Assembly: GCA_937919625.1 (NCBI GenBank)
Contig: CALFRK010000115.1
Location: 1-44,562 of the forward strand
Length of the DNA stretch: 44,562 nt
From: an uncultured Ilumatobacter sp.
GTDB lineage: Bacteria > Actinomycetota > Acidimicrobiia > Acidimicrobiales > Ilumatobacteraceae
Direction: 5' to 3'
Position numbers and translations under genes: made by a program. Below the pieces are notes generated by a model that was not told where the DNA came from, did no database searches, and worked only from the letters and a program-made list of their open reading frames with translations. Shown one piece after another: positions 1 through 7,152 of the stretch; position 1 is the stretch's first letter, and the number at the start of each line of letters is the position of its first letter.

Positions 1-176
1 GTGATCGTCTCGAGTCGCGGCAGTCGGCGATTGGAGGGTGACAGAAGCTGAGTCAGGGTCGAACGGTCGAGTTGAGTGTCGGCCGCAAACCGACTTCGGT
101 TCTTGCCGCTGTTGGCGACGACCTCGTCAAGCCGCTCGCGAAACGTCGTGAGCAGGGTCTTGCGGTCTGCGGGCAT
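1..176 (-). CDS. HTH-domain transcriptional regulator, N-terminal part (runs off window)
   Basis: Only the first 58 codons lie in the window; the rest is beyond base 1. The peptide begins MPADRKTLLTTFRERLDEVV and continues with a Cro/C1-like helix-turn-helix pattern (FAADTQLDRSTLTQLLSP, about residues 31-48), so it should bind DNA. What follows this HTH, such as a sensor domain, cannot be seen. The ATG at 176-174 is preceded by no Shine-Dalgarno sequence but by GATAAT five bases upstream, which suggests a leaderless transcript starting at or next to the ATG. It is divergent from the desaturase gene. The family call rests on the HTH pattern only. Confidence 0.6.
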   Translation of the reverse strand, partial: MPADRKTLLTTFRERLDEVVANSGKNRSRFAADTQLDRSTLTQLLSPSNRRLPRLETI

Positions 177-181
177 GACGC

Positions 182-187
182 ATTATC
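182..187 (-). promoter_or_regulatory. -10 box GATAAT of leaderless HTH regulator gene
   Basis: On the minus strand GATAAT lies 5 nt before the ATG at 176. That spacing puts the transcription start at the start codon. No -35 consensus is evident. Confidence 0.4.
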
Positions 188-337
188 ACACGCTATGGGG
201 TGCATACACACCAGACGCCTCAAAATAGCGCCGTTGAACATCAATTGTCCGCAAATGTCTCGTGACAGCGTGTGCGCAACGGCGCACAGTGCGAGAGACC
301 GCTACAACGAGGACTCGATGCACGACCGCACAACAAC

Positions 338-1279
338 ATGACCGACGTCATCACTTCGACCGATCCGACCGCCGCGCGACGCCGCCCCGGTGTGCCCATT
401 GGGCTACCGAAGTCGATCGAGTGGCCGACGATCACGGTCGCGGCAGCGGCCTGGACCGGCCTGATCGGCGGAGTGCTCACCCACCAGGTGCTGGCATGGT
501 GGATCACGATCCCTGTTGTAGCGATGGCATCGGGGTTGTACGCCTCGCTCCAGCACGAGGTCTCGCATGGGCACCCGACCCCCTGGCCGCTGGTCAACTC
601 GGCGATCGTCGGCGTGCCGTTCGGGCTGGTGTATCCGTTCGCTCGATTTTGCGACCTCCACCTTGCGCATCACAGCGACCCGTCACAGCTCACCGAACCC
701 GGTCTCGACAACGAGTCGAGATACTGCTCGCCAGAGGTCTGGGAGCGTTCTGGCCGCGTCAAGCGGTTGGTGCTGCGGGCCGAGCGCACGCTGACCGGCC
801 ACCTCACGATCGGTGTCGTGCGCGGCTCGCTCGGCTACGTCGCCGGCGACCTGCGGGCTGCTCTGGGCAATCGACGAATCGGCCTTATCTGGATTCGCCA
901 CGCGATTGCCGTCGCCATCCTCGTGACGCTTCTGGTGTTGTTGGGGATGCCGCCGTTCCAGTACGCGATCGGCGCCGTCTATGGGCGTGTGTTCTTCACC
1001 GGACTTCGTACCTTCGCCGAGCACCGTGCGGTGCCAGAAGGTACGCGGTCGGCCGTCGTGCAGGCCCGACTGCCGATGCGTGTGATGTTTCTCAACAACA
1101 ATCTCCACCACACTCACCACGCTGCGCCCGGCGCCGCCTGGTATCGGCTGCCCCAGCTAGCCGAGGAGCTCGGGTCATCCGAGCTGGCACGCCAGGGTGC
1201 CGGCCTATACGCCGGCGGCTATCTCGAGATCGCAAGACGGTACGCCTTCCGCCCCTTCTGCCAGCCCGTCCATCCGTGA
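338..1279 (+). CDS. Fatty acid desaturase family protein (membrane di-iron)
   Basis: A 313-aa membrane protein with the three histidine boxes of the membrane fatty acid desaturase/hydroxylase superfamily: HEVSH (about residues 72-76), HLAHH (about 108-112) and NNLHHTHH (about 255-262). These would hold a di-iron centre at the cytoplasmic face and support O2-dependent desaturation or hydroxylation of a lipid chain. Hydrophobic segments lie before the first box and between boxes two and three. The ATG at 338 is chosen because the upstream extension to 272 is low-complexity and unlike the family; no strong ribosome-binding site is visible, so the start is uncertain. The substrate (acyl chain, carotenoid or other lipid) cannot be read from the sequence. 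It stands alone on its strand, with PaiB-like and dcd genes following. Confidence 0.85.
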   Translation: MTDVITSTDPTAARRRPGVPIGLPKSIEWPTITVAAAAWTGLIGGVLTHQVLAWWITIPVVAMASGLYASLQHEVSHGHPTPWPLVNSAIVGVPFGLVYPFARFCDLHLAHHSDPSQLTEPGLDNESRYCSPEVWERSGRVKRLVLRAERTLTGHLTIGVVRGSLGYVAGDLRAALGNRRIGLIWIRHAIAVAILVTLLVLLGMPPFQYAIGAVYGRVFFTGLRTFAEHRAVPEGTRSAVVQARLPMRVMFLNNNLHHTHHAAPGAAWYRLPQLAEELGSSELARQGAGLYAGGYLEIARRYAFRPFCQPVHP

Positions 1280-1379
1280 CAGAAGGTGTACCGGAAACGT
1301 GTCAAAAGCGTGAGCCGATAGGCGAACTGCGACCAATCGTCACGGGGGATCGGTGCGGAATGAAAAGGAGCGAAGCGAC

Positions 1380-2018
1380 CTATCCGTTGAGATCCCAGGC
1401 ACCTTTCCGTTCGTCCATTGCCCGTCGAACCGCCTCGGAGCGTGGCAGCGGGCAACCCGCCAGACCGGAGGTCGCCCCCGCGAGGTCAGCTTCCGACTTG
1501 TTCTGACTGAGCTTGCGTTTGGCGTCGATCCGAACGACCTCGAGCTCGACTCCGACGATGCCGCGCATCAGTTGGCCGATGAAGTCGGCGGGGGCGTCGT
1601 GGAGCGTCCAGGGTTCGGGCAGACCGGCTTCGTTCAGGTCGGTCAGGTCGCCCACCATGGTGGCGGTCCAGTCGGCATCGTCATGGGCGACCAGGCGGCC
1701 GTGCATGTGGACGACCTCGTAATTCCACGTCGGCACGACCTTTCCGTGCTCGGCCTTCGACGGATACCACCCAGGCGAGATGTAGGCGTCGCTGATCGGC
1801 ACCACGAGTAGGGCATCGCATGGGGCGAGTTTCCAGATCGCATTTGGGCGAGCGAGGTGGGCCCGCACCCGTGTGCCGTCATCGGAGATCAGAAACGGGA
1901 CCGGCGTCGACGTCGGCCCATCTGGGCCAACCACGACGAGATGACCGAACCCGACCGAGCGGGCCATCGCGACCGCCGCATCGGTGCTGTCTTCGGTGAA
2001 ATGGCGCGGCATGTACAT
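1380..2018 (-). CDS. PaiB-family FMN-binding split-barrel protein
   Basis: A 212-aa protein starting MYMPRHFTE, typical of the PaiB/'FMN-binding negative transcriptional regulator' family. Family landmarks include LVVVGPDGPTSTPVPFLI near the N-terminus, HLARPNAIWK and the PSKAEHGKVVPTWNYEVVHMHG stretch around residues 90-110. Family members fold as a flavin-binding split barrel. In Bacillus PaiB acts as a repressor, but most homologues have no proven role, so function here is open. The ATG at 2018 is supported by a TANNNT box 8 nt upstream, which an internal Met at residue 3 would not match. It is divergent from dcd with a 57-bp gap. Confidence 0.8.
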   Translation of the reverse strand: MYMPRHFTEDSTDAAVAMARSVGFGHLVVVGPDGPTSTPVPFLISDDGTRVRAHLARPNAIWKLAPCDALLVVPISDAYISPGWYPSKAEHGKVVPTWNYEVVHMHGRLVAHDDADWTATMVGDLTDLNEAGLPEPWTLHDAPADFIGQLMRGIVGVELEVVRIDAKRKLSQNKSEADLAGATSGLAGCPLPRSEAVRRAMDERKGAWDLNG

Positions 2019-2026
2019 GGTTGCCC

Positions 2027-2032
2027 AACGTA
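2027..2032 (-). promoter_or_regulatory. -10 box TACGTT of PaiB-like gene (leaderless)
   Basis: TACGTT on the minus strand, 8 nt before the ATG at 2018. There is no Shine-Dalgarno sequence in the gap. Confidence 0.45.
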
Positions 2033-2075
2033 GCTGCCGCCCGGATTCGGTAACGTGCGTCTTTGTGATCCACCG

Positions 2076-2645
2076 ATGATCCTCTCCGACCGGACCATTC
2101 GCGAACAGCTAGCCGCTGGCCGCATCGTGATCGAACCATTCGACGAGTCGCTGATCCAGCCCTCGTCGATCGACGTTCGAATTTCAAACCTGTTCCGCGT
2201 GTTCCGCAACCACATCGCCGGCATGATCGACGTCAAGCGCGACCAGGCCGCCCTCACCGAGTTGATCGAGATTCCCGAGGACGGCAGTCAGGCCTTCATG
2301 TTGCACCCCGGCGAGTTCGTGCTGGGCTCGACCTTGGAGCGGGTCGCCGTGCCCGACGATCTTGTTGGCCGAGTCGAGGGCAAGAGCTCACTCGGGCGGC
2401 TGGGGTTACTGATCCACTCGACGGCCGGCTTCATCGACGCCGGGTTCGACGGCCACATCACGCTCGAGCTGGCCAATGTCGCCAGCCTGCCGATCACGCT
2501 CTACCCGGGCATGAAGATCGGCCAGGTCAGCTTCATGACGATGACCACGCCAGCCGACAAGCCCTACGGGCAAGGCGCAACCGGCTCGAAGTACCAAGGC
2601 CAGCGCGGTCCGACCCCCAGTCGCTACTTCGAAAACTTCGGCTGA
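2076..2645 (+). CDS. dcd: dCTP deaminase (probably dUMP-forming)
   Basis: A 189-aa homotrimeric nucleotide enzyme of the Dcd/Dut fold that deaminates dCTP to supply dUMP for thymidylate synthesis. Signature stretches are [12 protein letters not shown] at the N-terminus, [10 protein letters not shown] (about 102-111), [13 protein letters not shown] (114-126) and ITLELANV (128-135) with the likely catalytic Glu 131, then YPGMKIGQ. The sequence resembles the mycobacterial enzyme, which also hydrolyses the dUTP intermediate; that bifunctionality is inferred from similarity. The length is close to the usual 190. The ATG at 2076 is preferred over the in-frame GTG at 2055 because MILSDRTI is the conserved N-terminus. 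It converges with the xyl operon across a short hairpin. Confidence 0.93.
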   Translation: MILSDRTIREQLAAGRIVIEPFDESLIQPSSIDVRISNLFRVFRNHIAGMIDVKRDQAALTELIEIPEDGSQAFMLHPGEFVLGSTLERVAVPDDLVGRVEGKSSLGRLGLLIHSTAGFIDAGFDGHITLELANVASLPITLYPGMKIGQVSFMTMTTPADKPYGQGATGSKYQGQRGPTPSRYFENFG

Positions 2646-2652
2646 CACCAAA

Positions 2653-2683
2653 CGTTCGGAGTGTGCCTAACGAACTCCGAACG
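2653..2683. terminator. Hairpin between convergent dcd and xylose permease gene
   Basis: Perfect 10-bp inverted repeat CGTTCGGAGT (2653-2662) and ACTCCGAACG (2674-2683) with an 11-nt loop. It lies between two convergent genes, so it may end transcription from both sides. No T-run follows. A competing stem is also possible: GCCTAAC inside the loop can pair with GTTAGGC at 2684-2690. Confidence 0.6.
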
Positions 2684-2684
2684 G

Positions 2685-3968
2685 TTAGGCGGTGCGTTTG
2701 CGGCTGAGGGCGTCGACCGATGAGGCGGCCAGCAGCGCCAAACCGGCGCAGATGAATTTGGTTCCCGAGCTGCCGAAGTCGATCTCGCCGAATCCCAGCG
2801 GACTCCGCTTGCCGACCAGTGTGAGGCCGTTCGGGATCAGTGCCAGCACGAAGCCGCCGAGCACGGCGTTGAGCATGCGACCTTTACCACCGAACAACGA
2901 CGTGCCACCGATCACCGCCGCCCCAACCGCCAGCAGCAGTGTGTCGTTGGCGCCCGTGTTCGGGTCGACCGAGTTGACCCGGCTGGCGAGGAACGCTCCG
3001 CCGATACCAGCCAACAGACCGCACACGGCGAACGCCGTGAGACGAATCCGGGCGACGTTGATGCCGGCTCGTCTGGCCGCCTCTGGGTTGCCGCCGACGG
3101 CGTACAGGTGGCGGCCGTAGCGGGTGCGATTTAGCACGAAAGTCATGACCAACAGCAGGATCAATACCAGAGGGATCACGTACGGGATGCCCCGGATCGG
3201 TGCCGGAGCGCTGGCGAACGCCCGATTCTGATTCAGCATCGTCGTGAAGATCACAGCACCAGCGGTGGCCAGCCCCAGCTTGAGGAGGATTAGCGAGGTC
3301 GGGATCGCCCCGTGCGACACACGTTGTTTACGAAACATGGAGAGACCAAGCAGGACGAGCGCCACGATCACGAAGATCCACGAGACGGTCGGTGTCATAT
3401 TGCCGCCGACGAGGTCCTTGATGATTTGATTCTCGATCCGGACGCTTCCGCCGTTCTTCACGAGTTGAAGCAAGATGCCCTGGAACAGCAACACGTTGGC
3501 GAGCGTTACGACAAATGATGGAATCCCGACCTTCGCCACCATGAAGCCGGTGAACGTGCCGAGCGCGATGGCGACCACCGCTGCGGCGAGGATCGACGGC
3601 ACCAACGGCCAATTTTGAAGTCGTGTTGCCAATACCGCCCCCGCGACCCCGGCCGTGAAACCGGCCGCCAGATCGATCTCGCCGAGCAACAGCACGAACG
3701 AGACAGCCATCGCGATCACGATCACCGACGAGGCCTGTTCGAGGAAGTTGGCGAGGTTGATCTTCGAAAGGAAGCTGTCGGGGCTGACCGAGCCGAACAA
3801 GGTAACCAACACGACGATCGCCAGGATCGCCGGAAGTGACCCGAGTTGGCCGTCTTTGAGGCGAGCCACGGTGTCGCCGAGCGAGCCCCTGAGGTCTTTC
3901 TTTACGCTGTCGAGGGCGAAGTCGCCGACGACTTGGCTCTCGCTGGTGGAACTGGTGGTATCCGACAT
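2685..3968 (-). CDS. xylH: Pentose ABC transporter permease (XylH-like)
   Basis: A 427-aa polytopic membrane protein of the CUT2 sugar permease family (XylH/RbsC type). A short cytoplasmic N-terminus is followed by about ten or more hydrophobic segments, with the family stretches GEIDLAAGFTAG (around residue 95), VGIPSFVVTLANVLLFQG, GRHLYAVGGNPEAARRAGI and VGAAVIGGTSLFGGKG. It would form the homodimeric channel for sugar uptake. Its ATG overlaps the stop of the ATPase gene (ATGA at 3970-3965), so the two are translationally coupled. The operon order is binding protein, ATPase, permease. Substrate assignment to xylose rests on the adjacent xylA and xylB genes. Confidence 0.92.
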   Translation of the reverse strand: MSDTTSSTSESQVVGDFALDSVKKDLRGSLGDTVARLKDGQLGSLPAILAIVVLVTLFGSVSPDSFLSKINLANFLEQASSVIVIAMAVSFVLLLGEIDLAAGFTAGVAGAVLATRLQNWPLVPSILAAAVVAIALGTFTGFMVAKVGIPSFVVTLANVLLFQGILLQLVKNGGSVRIENQIIKDLVGGNMTPTVSWIFVIVALVLLGLSMFRKQRVSHGAIPTSLILLKLGLATAGAVIFTTMLNQNRAFASAPAPIRGIPYVIPLVLILLLVMTFVLNRTRYGRHLYAVGGNPEAARRAGINVARIRLTAFAVCGLLAGIGGAFLASRVNSVDPNTGANDTLLLAVGAAVIGGTSLFGGKGRMLNAVLGGFVLALIPNGLTLVGKRSPLGFGEIDFGSSGTKFICAGLALLAASSVDALSRKRTA

Positions 3969-4744
3969 CAGAGCGTCGCCTCCTCAGTGATTCCGACGTC
4001 GCCGGAGCGGCCGGAGGTGATGAGTTCGACGAGGAACTCCCTGGTGGTGTCTTTGGTGACTGCGACATCGGCGGCGATCCGCCCGAGGTACATGGCCGCC
4101 ACACGGTCGGAGACCTCGAGCACTTCATTCATGTTGTGACTGATGATCACGACCCCTAGCCCCTGATCGGCGAGGCGTCGCACCAGATCAAGAACCTGGC
4201 GGGTCTGCGCAACACCTAGCGCCGCCGTCGGCTCATCGAGCAACACCACCTTCGAATTCCAGAGCACTGCCTTGGCGATCGCCACGGTCTGGCGCTGGCC
4301 GCCCGACAGCGAGCTGACCGATTGGCGGACGCTCTTGACCGTGCGCACCGACAGACTGGCCAGTGTGTCGCGAGCAGCCTGTTCCATCGAGCCTTCGTCG
4401 AGCAGCCTGTTCTTGGTGCGTTCACGTCCGAGGAACATGTTCTGCACGATGTCGAGGTTCTCGCACAAGGCGAGGTCCTGATACACCACCTCGATACCCA
4501 GGCCCGCGGCGTCTTTTGGGCTGTCGAGGTCGACCCGCTCGCCCTCGAACCGAAACTCGCCGGAGTCGGTGCCGTAGATGCCGGTGATGGTCTTGACCAG
4601 CGTCGACTTGCCGGCGCCATTGTCGCCGATCAATGCTGTGACCTTGCCGGGGTAGACGGCGAAGTCGACATCGTGCAGCACGTGCACTGGTCCGAATGAT
4701 TTGTTGATTCCGATCGCCTCGAGGATCGGTGCGTCTTCAGTCAC
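3968..4744 (-). CDS. xylG: Sugar ABC transporter ATPase, single cassette (XylG-like)
   Basis: A 258-aa ATPase with Walker A GDNGAGKS (40-47), Q-loop near VVYQD (87-91), signature LSGGQ (146-150), Walker B VVLLDEP (166-172) and switch His 203. It would power the importer as a dimer. Classic XylG/RbsA proteins have two cassettes in about 500 residues; this one has a single cassette, as in the FrcA type. The start is the GTG at 4744, which has an AGGGGG ribosome-binding site about ten bases upstream. The open frame extends to 4855, but that extension is unlike the family and crosses an intergenic hairpin. It overlaps the permease start by four bases. Confidence 0.9.
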   Translation of the reverse strand: MTEDAPILEAIGINKSFGPVHVLHDVDFAVYPGKVTALIGDNGAGKSTLVKTITGIYGTDSGEFRFEGERVDLDSPKDAAGLGIEVVYQDLALCENLDIVQNMFLGRERTKNRLLDEGSMEQAARDTLASLSVRTVKSVRQSVSSLSGGQRQTVAIAKAVLWNSKVVLLDEPTAALGVAQTRQVLDLVRRLADQGLGVVIISHNMNEVLEVSDRVAAMYLGRIAADVAVTKDTTREFLVELITSGRSGDVGITEEATL

Positions 4745-4826
4745 TGAGCTTTGCCCCCTGGTAGTTGGCGAAACATTACATGAGGCGTGCCGGCCCAATG
4801 GTGTTGCCTCGGCGCCGTGATGCGAC

Positions 4827-4856
4827 GGTGGCCGCCCTCCGTGGAGAGCGGCCACC
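4827..4856 (-). promoter_or_regulatory. Strong intergenic stem-loop between xylF and xylG
   Basis: Inverted repeat GGTGGCCGC (4827-4835) and GCGGCCACC (4848-4856) with further inner pairing CTC/GAG, giving a near-perfect 30-nt hairpin. It lies in the 146-bp gap after the binding-protein gene. There is no T-run on the transcribed strand. Such hairpins often protect the upstream mRNA from 3' decay or partly terminate, giving more binding protein than membrane components; that role is inferred. Confidence 0.65.
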
Positions 4857-4890
4857 AGCCGAACATCAGATTGGGGTGCTGATCAACCGA

Positions 4891-6984
4891 TCAGACACCG
4901 TTTGCCGTGCAGAGGTCTTCGATGCCTGCACACACGTCGTCACGAGAGACGAAGCCGTCTTCGACGGGGATGTGAACGTCGCCGATGAAGATCGGCTGAA
5001 CCTGCGCCTGGACGTAGGGGATGTCGGTCACTTCGTTGTTGATCGTGGCGTTGGCCCCGAGGTCGGTGCCGTTAAGCAATGCGACTGCTGCGGCGACGGC
5101 GCCTTCGGCTTCCTTGACGACGGGCTTGTAGACGGTCATGCACTGGGTGCCTTGGAGGATCGCCCGGAGGCCATCGACCGTGGCGTCCTGACCCGTTGTC
5201 GGGAGGGCGAGACCATTGTCAGCAAGGACTGCCTGAGCAGCCAGCGAGAGACCATCATTGGCAACCAACACACCGTCGACGTTGCCGCCGGCTGCGGTGA
5301 GCAGCTGCTCGAAGATCACGCCGCCCTGAGCGTTGTCCCAGTCCGGAACGGCTTCTTCGCCAACAGTGACGAAACCGGCGCCTTCGATGGCTGCCTGGTA
5401 GCCCTGCTTGAACAGCGTGGCGTTGTTGTCGGTCGGCGAGCCGTGGAGCTGGATGATGTTCTTGCCCTGGGTGTCGCCACCGAAGCACTCGATCAGGCCT
5501 TCGCCTTGGGCGGTGCCCACAGCGACGTTGTCGAACGAGACGTACACGTCAGCGGAGCCGCCGAGGGTGAGGCGGTCGTAGTCGATGTTTTTGACACCGG
5601 CTGCGGCAGCCTTTTCCTGGATCGCGGCGCCCGACTCGGAGTCGAGGTTGACAATCGCCAGTACGCCGATCCCGTCGGCGATCATCTGATCGGCGATCGT
5701 TGCCATGTTGTCCTTGTCGCCTTCGGCGTTTTGGATCAAACACTCGATGCCGGCAGCGTCACACGCAGCCTGGATCAAAGGACGGTCAAACGACTCCCAA
5801 CGAGCCGACGAAGCAGAGTCAGGCAAAATGAACCCAGCCTTACCACCGGCAGCCGAATCGTCGACAACGACATCACCAACGCCGTTTGCGGCGCAGAGGT
5901 CTTCGATGCCTGCGCAGACGTCGTCAGCGGAGACGAAGCCGTCTTCGACGGGGATGTGAACGTCGCCGATGAAGATCGGCTGAACCTGCGCCTGGACGTA
6001 GGGGATGTCGGTCACTTCGTTGTTGATCGTGGCGTTGGCCCCGAGGTCGGTGCCGTTAAGCAATGCGACTGCTGCGGCGACGGCGCCTTCGGCTTCCTTG
6101 ACGACGGGCTTGTAGACGGTCATGCACTGGGTGCCTTGGAGGATCGCCCGGAGGCCATCGACCGTGGCGTCCTGACCCGTTGTCGGGAGGGCGAGACCAT
6201 TGTCAGCAAGGACTGCCTGAGCAGCCAGCGAGAGACCATCATTGGCAACCAACACACCGTCGACGTTGCCGCCGGCTGCGGTGAGCAGCTGCTCGAAGAT
6301 CACGCCGCCCTGAGCGTTGTCCCAGTCCGGAACGGCTTCTTCGCCAACAGTGACGAAACCGGCGCCTTCGATGGCTGCCTGGTAGCCCTGCTTGAACAGC
6401 GTGGCGTTGTTGTCGGTCGGCGAGCCGTGGAGCTGGATGATGTTCTTGCCCTGGGTGTCGCCACCGAAGCACTCGATCAGGCCTTCGCCTTGGGCGGTGC
6501 CCACAGCGACGTTGTCGAACGAGACGTACACGTCAGCGGAGCCGCCGAGGGTGAGGCGGTCGTAGTCGATGTTTTTGACACCGGCTGCGGCAGCCTTTTC
6601 CTGGATCGCGGCGCCCGACTCGGAGTCGAGGTTGACAATCGCCAGTACGCCGATCCCGTCGGCGATCATCTGATCGGCGATCGTTGCCATGTTGTCCTTG
6701 TCGCCTTCGGCGTTTTGGATCAAACACTCGATGCCGGCAGCGTCACACGCAGCCTGGATCAAAGGACGGTCAAACGACTCCCAACGAGCCGACGAAGCAG
6801 AGTCAGGCAAAATGAACCCCGCCTTGCCGCCGCCGCCCGACGGGGCTGCCGTCGTAGCGGTGGTACCCGAGTCACTGGTGTCTTCGACAGGACCGCTGGT
6901 GTCGTCGTCGTCGCCGCCACATGCTGCGGCGACAAGCGAGAGCGCTGCGATCAACACAACACCCTTCTTGAACTGGTTCCTCAT
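4891..6984 (-). CDS. xylF: Xylose-binding lipoprotein with two fused, nearly identical binding domains
   Basis: A 697-aa exported sugar-binding protein. A lipoprotein signal (RNQFKKGVVLIAALSLVAAAC, lipobox LVAAAC with Cys 22) and an acidic Ser/Thr linker precede two type-1 periplasmic binding domains of about 315 residues each, joined by a short linker (GVGDVVVDDSAAGG). Each carries the XylF/ribose-binding pattern: KAGFILPDSASSARWESF, IADQMIADGIGVLAIVN, NIDYDRL, GSPTDNNA, VANDGLSLAAQAVL and LPTTGQDAT. Usual XylF proteins have one domain of about 330 residues. The two domains differ only at the last residues (SADD/SRDD, LCAANG/LCTANG). A GGGGG ribosome-binding site lies nine bases before the ATG. 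The gene is first in the transport operon, behind two ROK-type operators. Confidence 0.92.
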   Translation of the reverse strand: MRNQFKKGVVLIAALSLVAAACGGDDDDTSGPVEDTSDSGTTATTAAPSGGGGKAGFILPDSASSARWESFDRPLIQAACDAAGIECLIQNAEGDKDNMATIADQMIADGIGVLAIVNLDSESGAAIQEKAAAAGVKNIDYDRLTLGGSADVYVSFDNVAVGTAQGEGLIECFGGDTQGKNIIQLHGSPTDNNATLFKQGYQAAIEGAGFVTVGEEAVPDWDNAQGGVIFEQLLTAAGGNVDGVLVANDGLSLAAQAVLADNGLALPTTGQDATVDGLRAILQGTQCMTVYKPVVKEAEGAVAAAVALLNGTDLGANATINNEVTDIPYVQAQVQPIFIGDVHIPVEDGFVSADDVCAGIEDLCAANGVGDVVVDDSAAGGKAGFILPDSASSARWESFDRPLIQAACDAAGIECLIQNAEGDKDNMATIADQMIADGIGVLAIVNLDSESGAAIQEKAAAAGVKNIDYDRLTLGGSADVYVSFDNVAVGTAQGEGLIECFGGDTQGKNIIQLHGSPTDNNATLFKQGYQAAIEGAGFVTVGEEAVPDWDNAQGGVIFEQLLTAAGGNVDGVLVANDGLSLAAQAVLADNGLALPTTGQDATVDGLRAILQGTQCMTVYKPVVKEAEGAVAAAVALLNGTDLGANATINNEVTDIPYVQAQVQPIFIGDVHIPVEDGFVSRDDVCAGIEDLCTANGV
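4946..5835. repeat. Direct repeat copy B (C-terminal domain of xylF), 890 bp
   Basis: By direct reading this block matches 5930-6819 base for base at an offset of 984 bp (328 codons). The match stops sharply at both edges. Between 4900 and 4945 there are several mismatches to the other copy, and from 5836 on the sequences diverge again. Confidence 0.9.
5930..6819. repeat. Direct repeat copy A (N-terminal domain of xylF), 890 bp
   Basis: Partner of 4946-5835 in the same orientation and in the same reading frame. The identity includes third codon positions, so protein-level selection cannot explain it. Confidence 0.9.
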
Positions 6985-7085
6985 GGACTGTGTCCCCCTT
7001 CGGACATTTGCCGACCAGGTGATCGGCTTATTCTTTGGTAGATCGGATTCTGTTCGCGAGACGGAATCGCCTCACGCTGTTCACG

Positions 7086-7133
7086 AACATTTGTCGAGAG
7101 ACCCGACAAATGTTTGTTGTAGCCTGCGACAAA
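7086..7133. promoter_or_regulatory. Double ROK operator upstream of xylF
   Basis: Two 21-bp sites of the form TTTGTyG-N7-CGACAAA lie 23 bp centre to centre. Site 1 (7090-7110) is a perfect inverted repeat that extends to AACATTTGTCG/CGACAAATGTT (7086-7096 and 7104-7114). Site 2 (7113-7133) is TTTGTTG-N7-CGACAAA. The module ends 101 bp upstream of the xylF start. Its architecture recurs upstream of xylA, which makes the neighbouring ROK protein the likely binder; this link is inferred. Confidence 0.8.
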
Positions 7134-7134
7134 T

Positions 7135-7152
7135 AGCTTGATTTGTCAAGCT
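7135..7152 (-). terminator. Small inverted repeat at the end of the ROK gene
   Basis: AGCTTGA-TTTG-TCAAGCT, 7-bp perfect arms, overlaps the ROK stop codon. On the minus strand it contains TTGACA, so it could equally hold a -35 element for xylF. The role is undecided. Confidence 0.35.

Noticed and set aside
1280-1379. Gap between the desaturase and PaiB-like genes as a terminator
   Set aside because: No convincing inverted repeat or T-run was found in the 100 bases.
4745-4855. N-terminal extension of the XylG frame
   Set aside because: It crosses the strong hairpin, lacks a ribosome-binding site and is unlike the family; the GTG at 4744 has a good site.
4946-6819. The xylF duplication as a pure assembly error
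   Set aside because: The copies differ at both edges and are joined by a unique in-frame linker, which a simple mis-assembly would not create. It cannot be fully excluded without long reads.
4765-7041. 758-aa open frame on the plus strand opposite xylF
   Set aside because: It is the mirror of the high-GC binding-protein gene, duplicated with it, and has no recognisable domain or ribosome-binding site.
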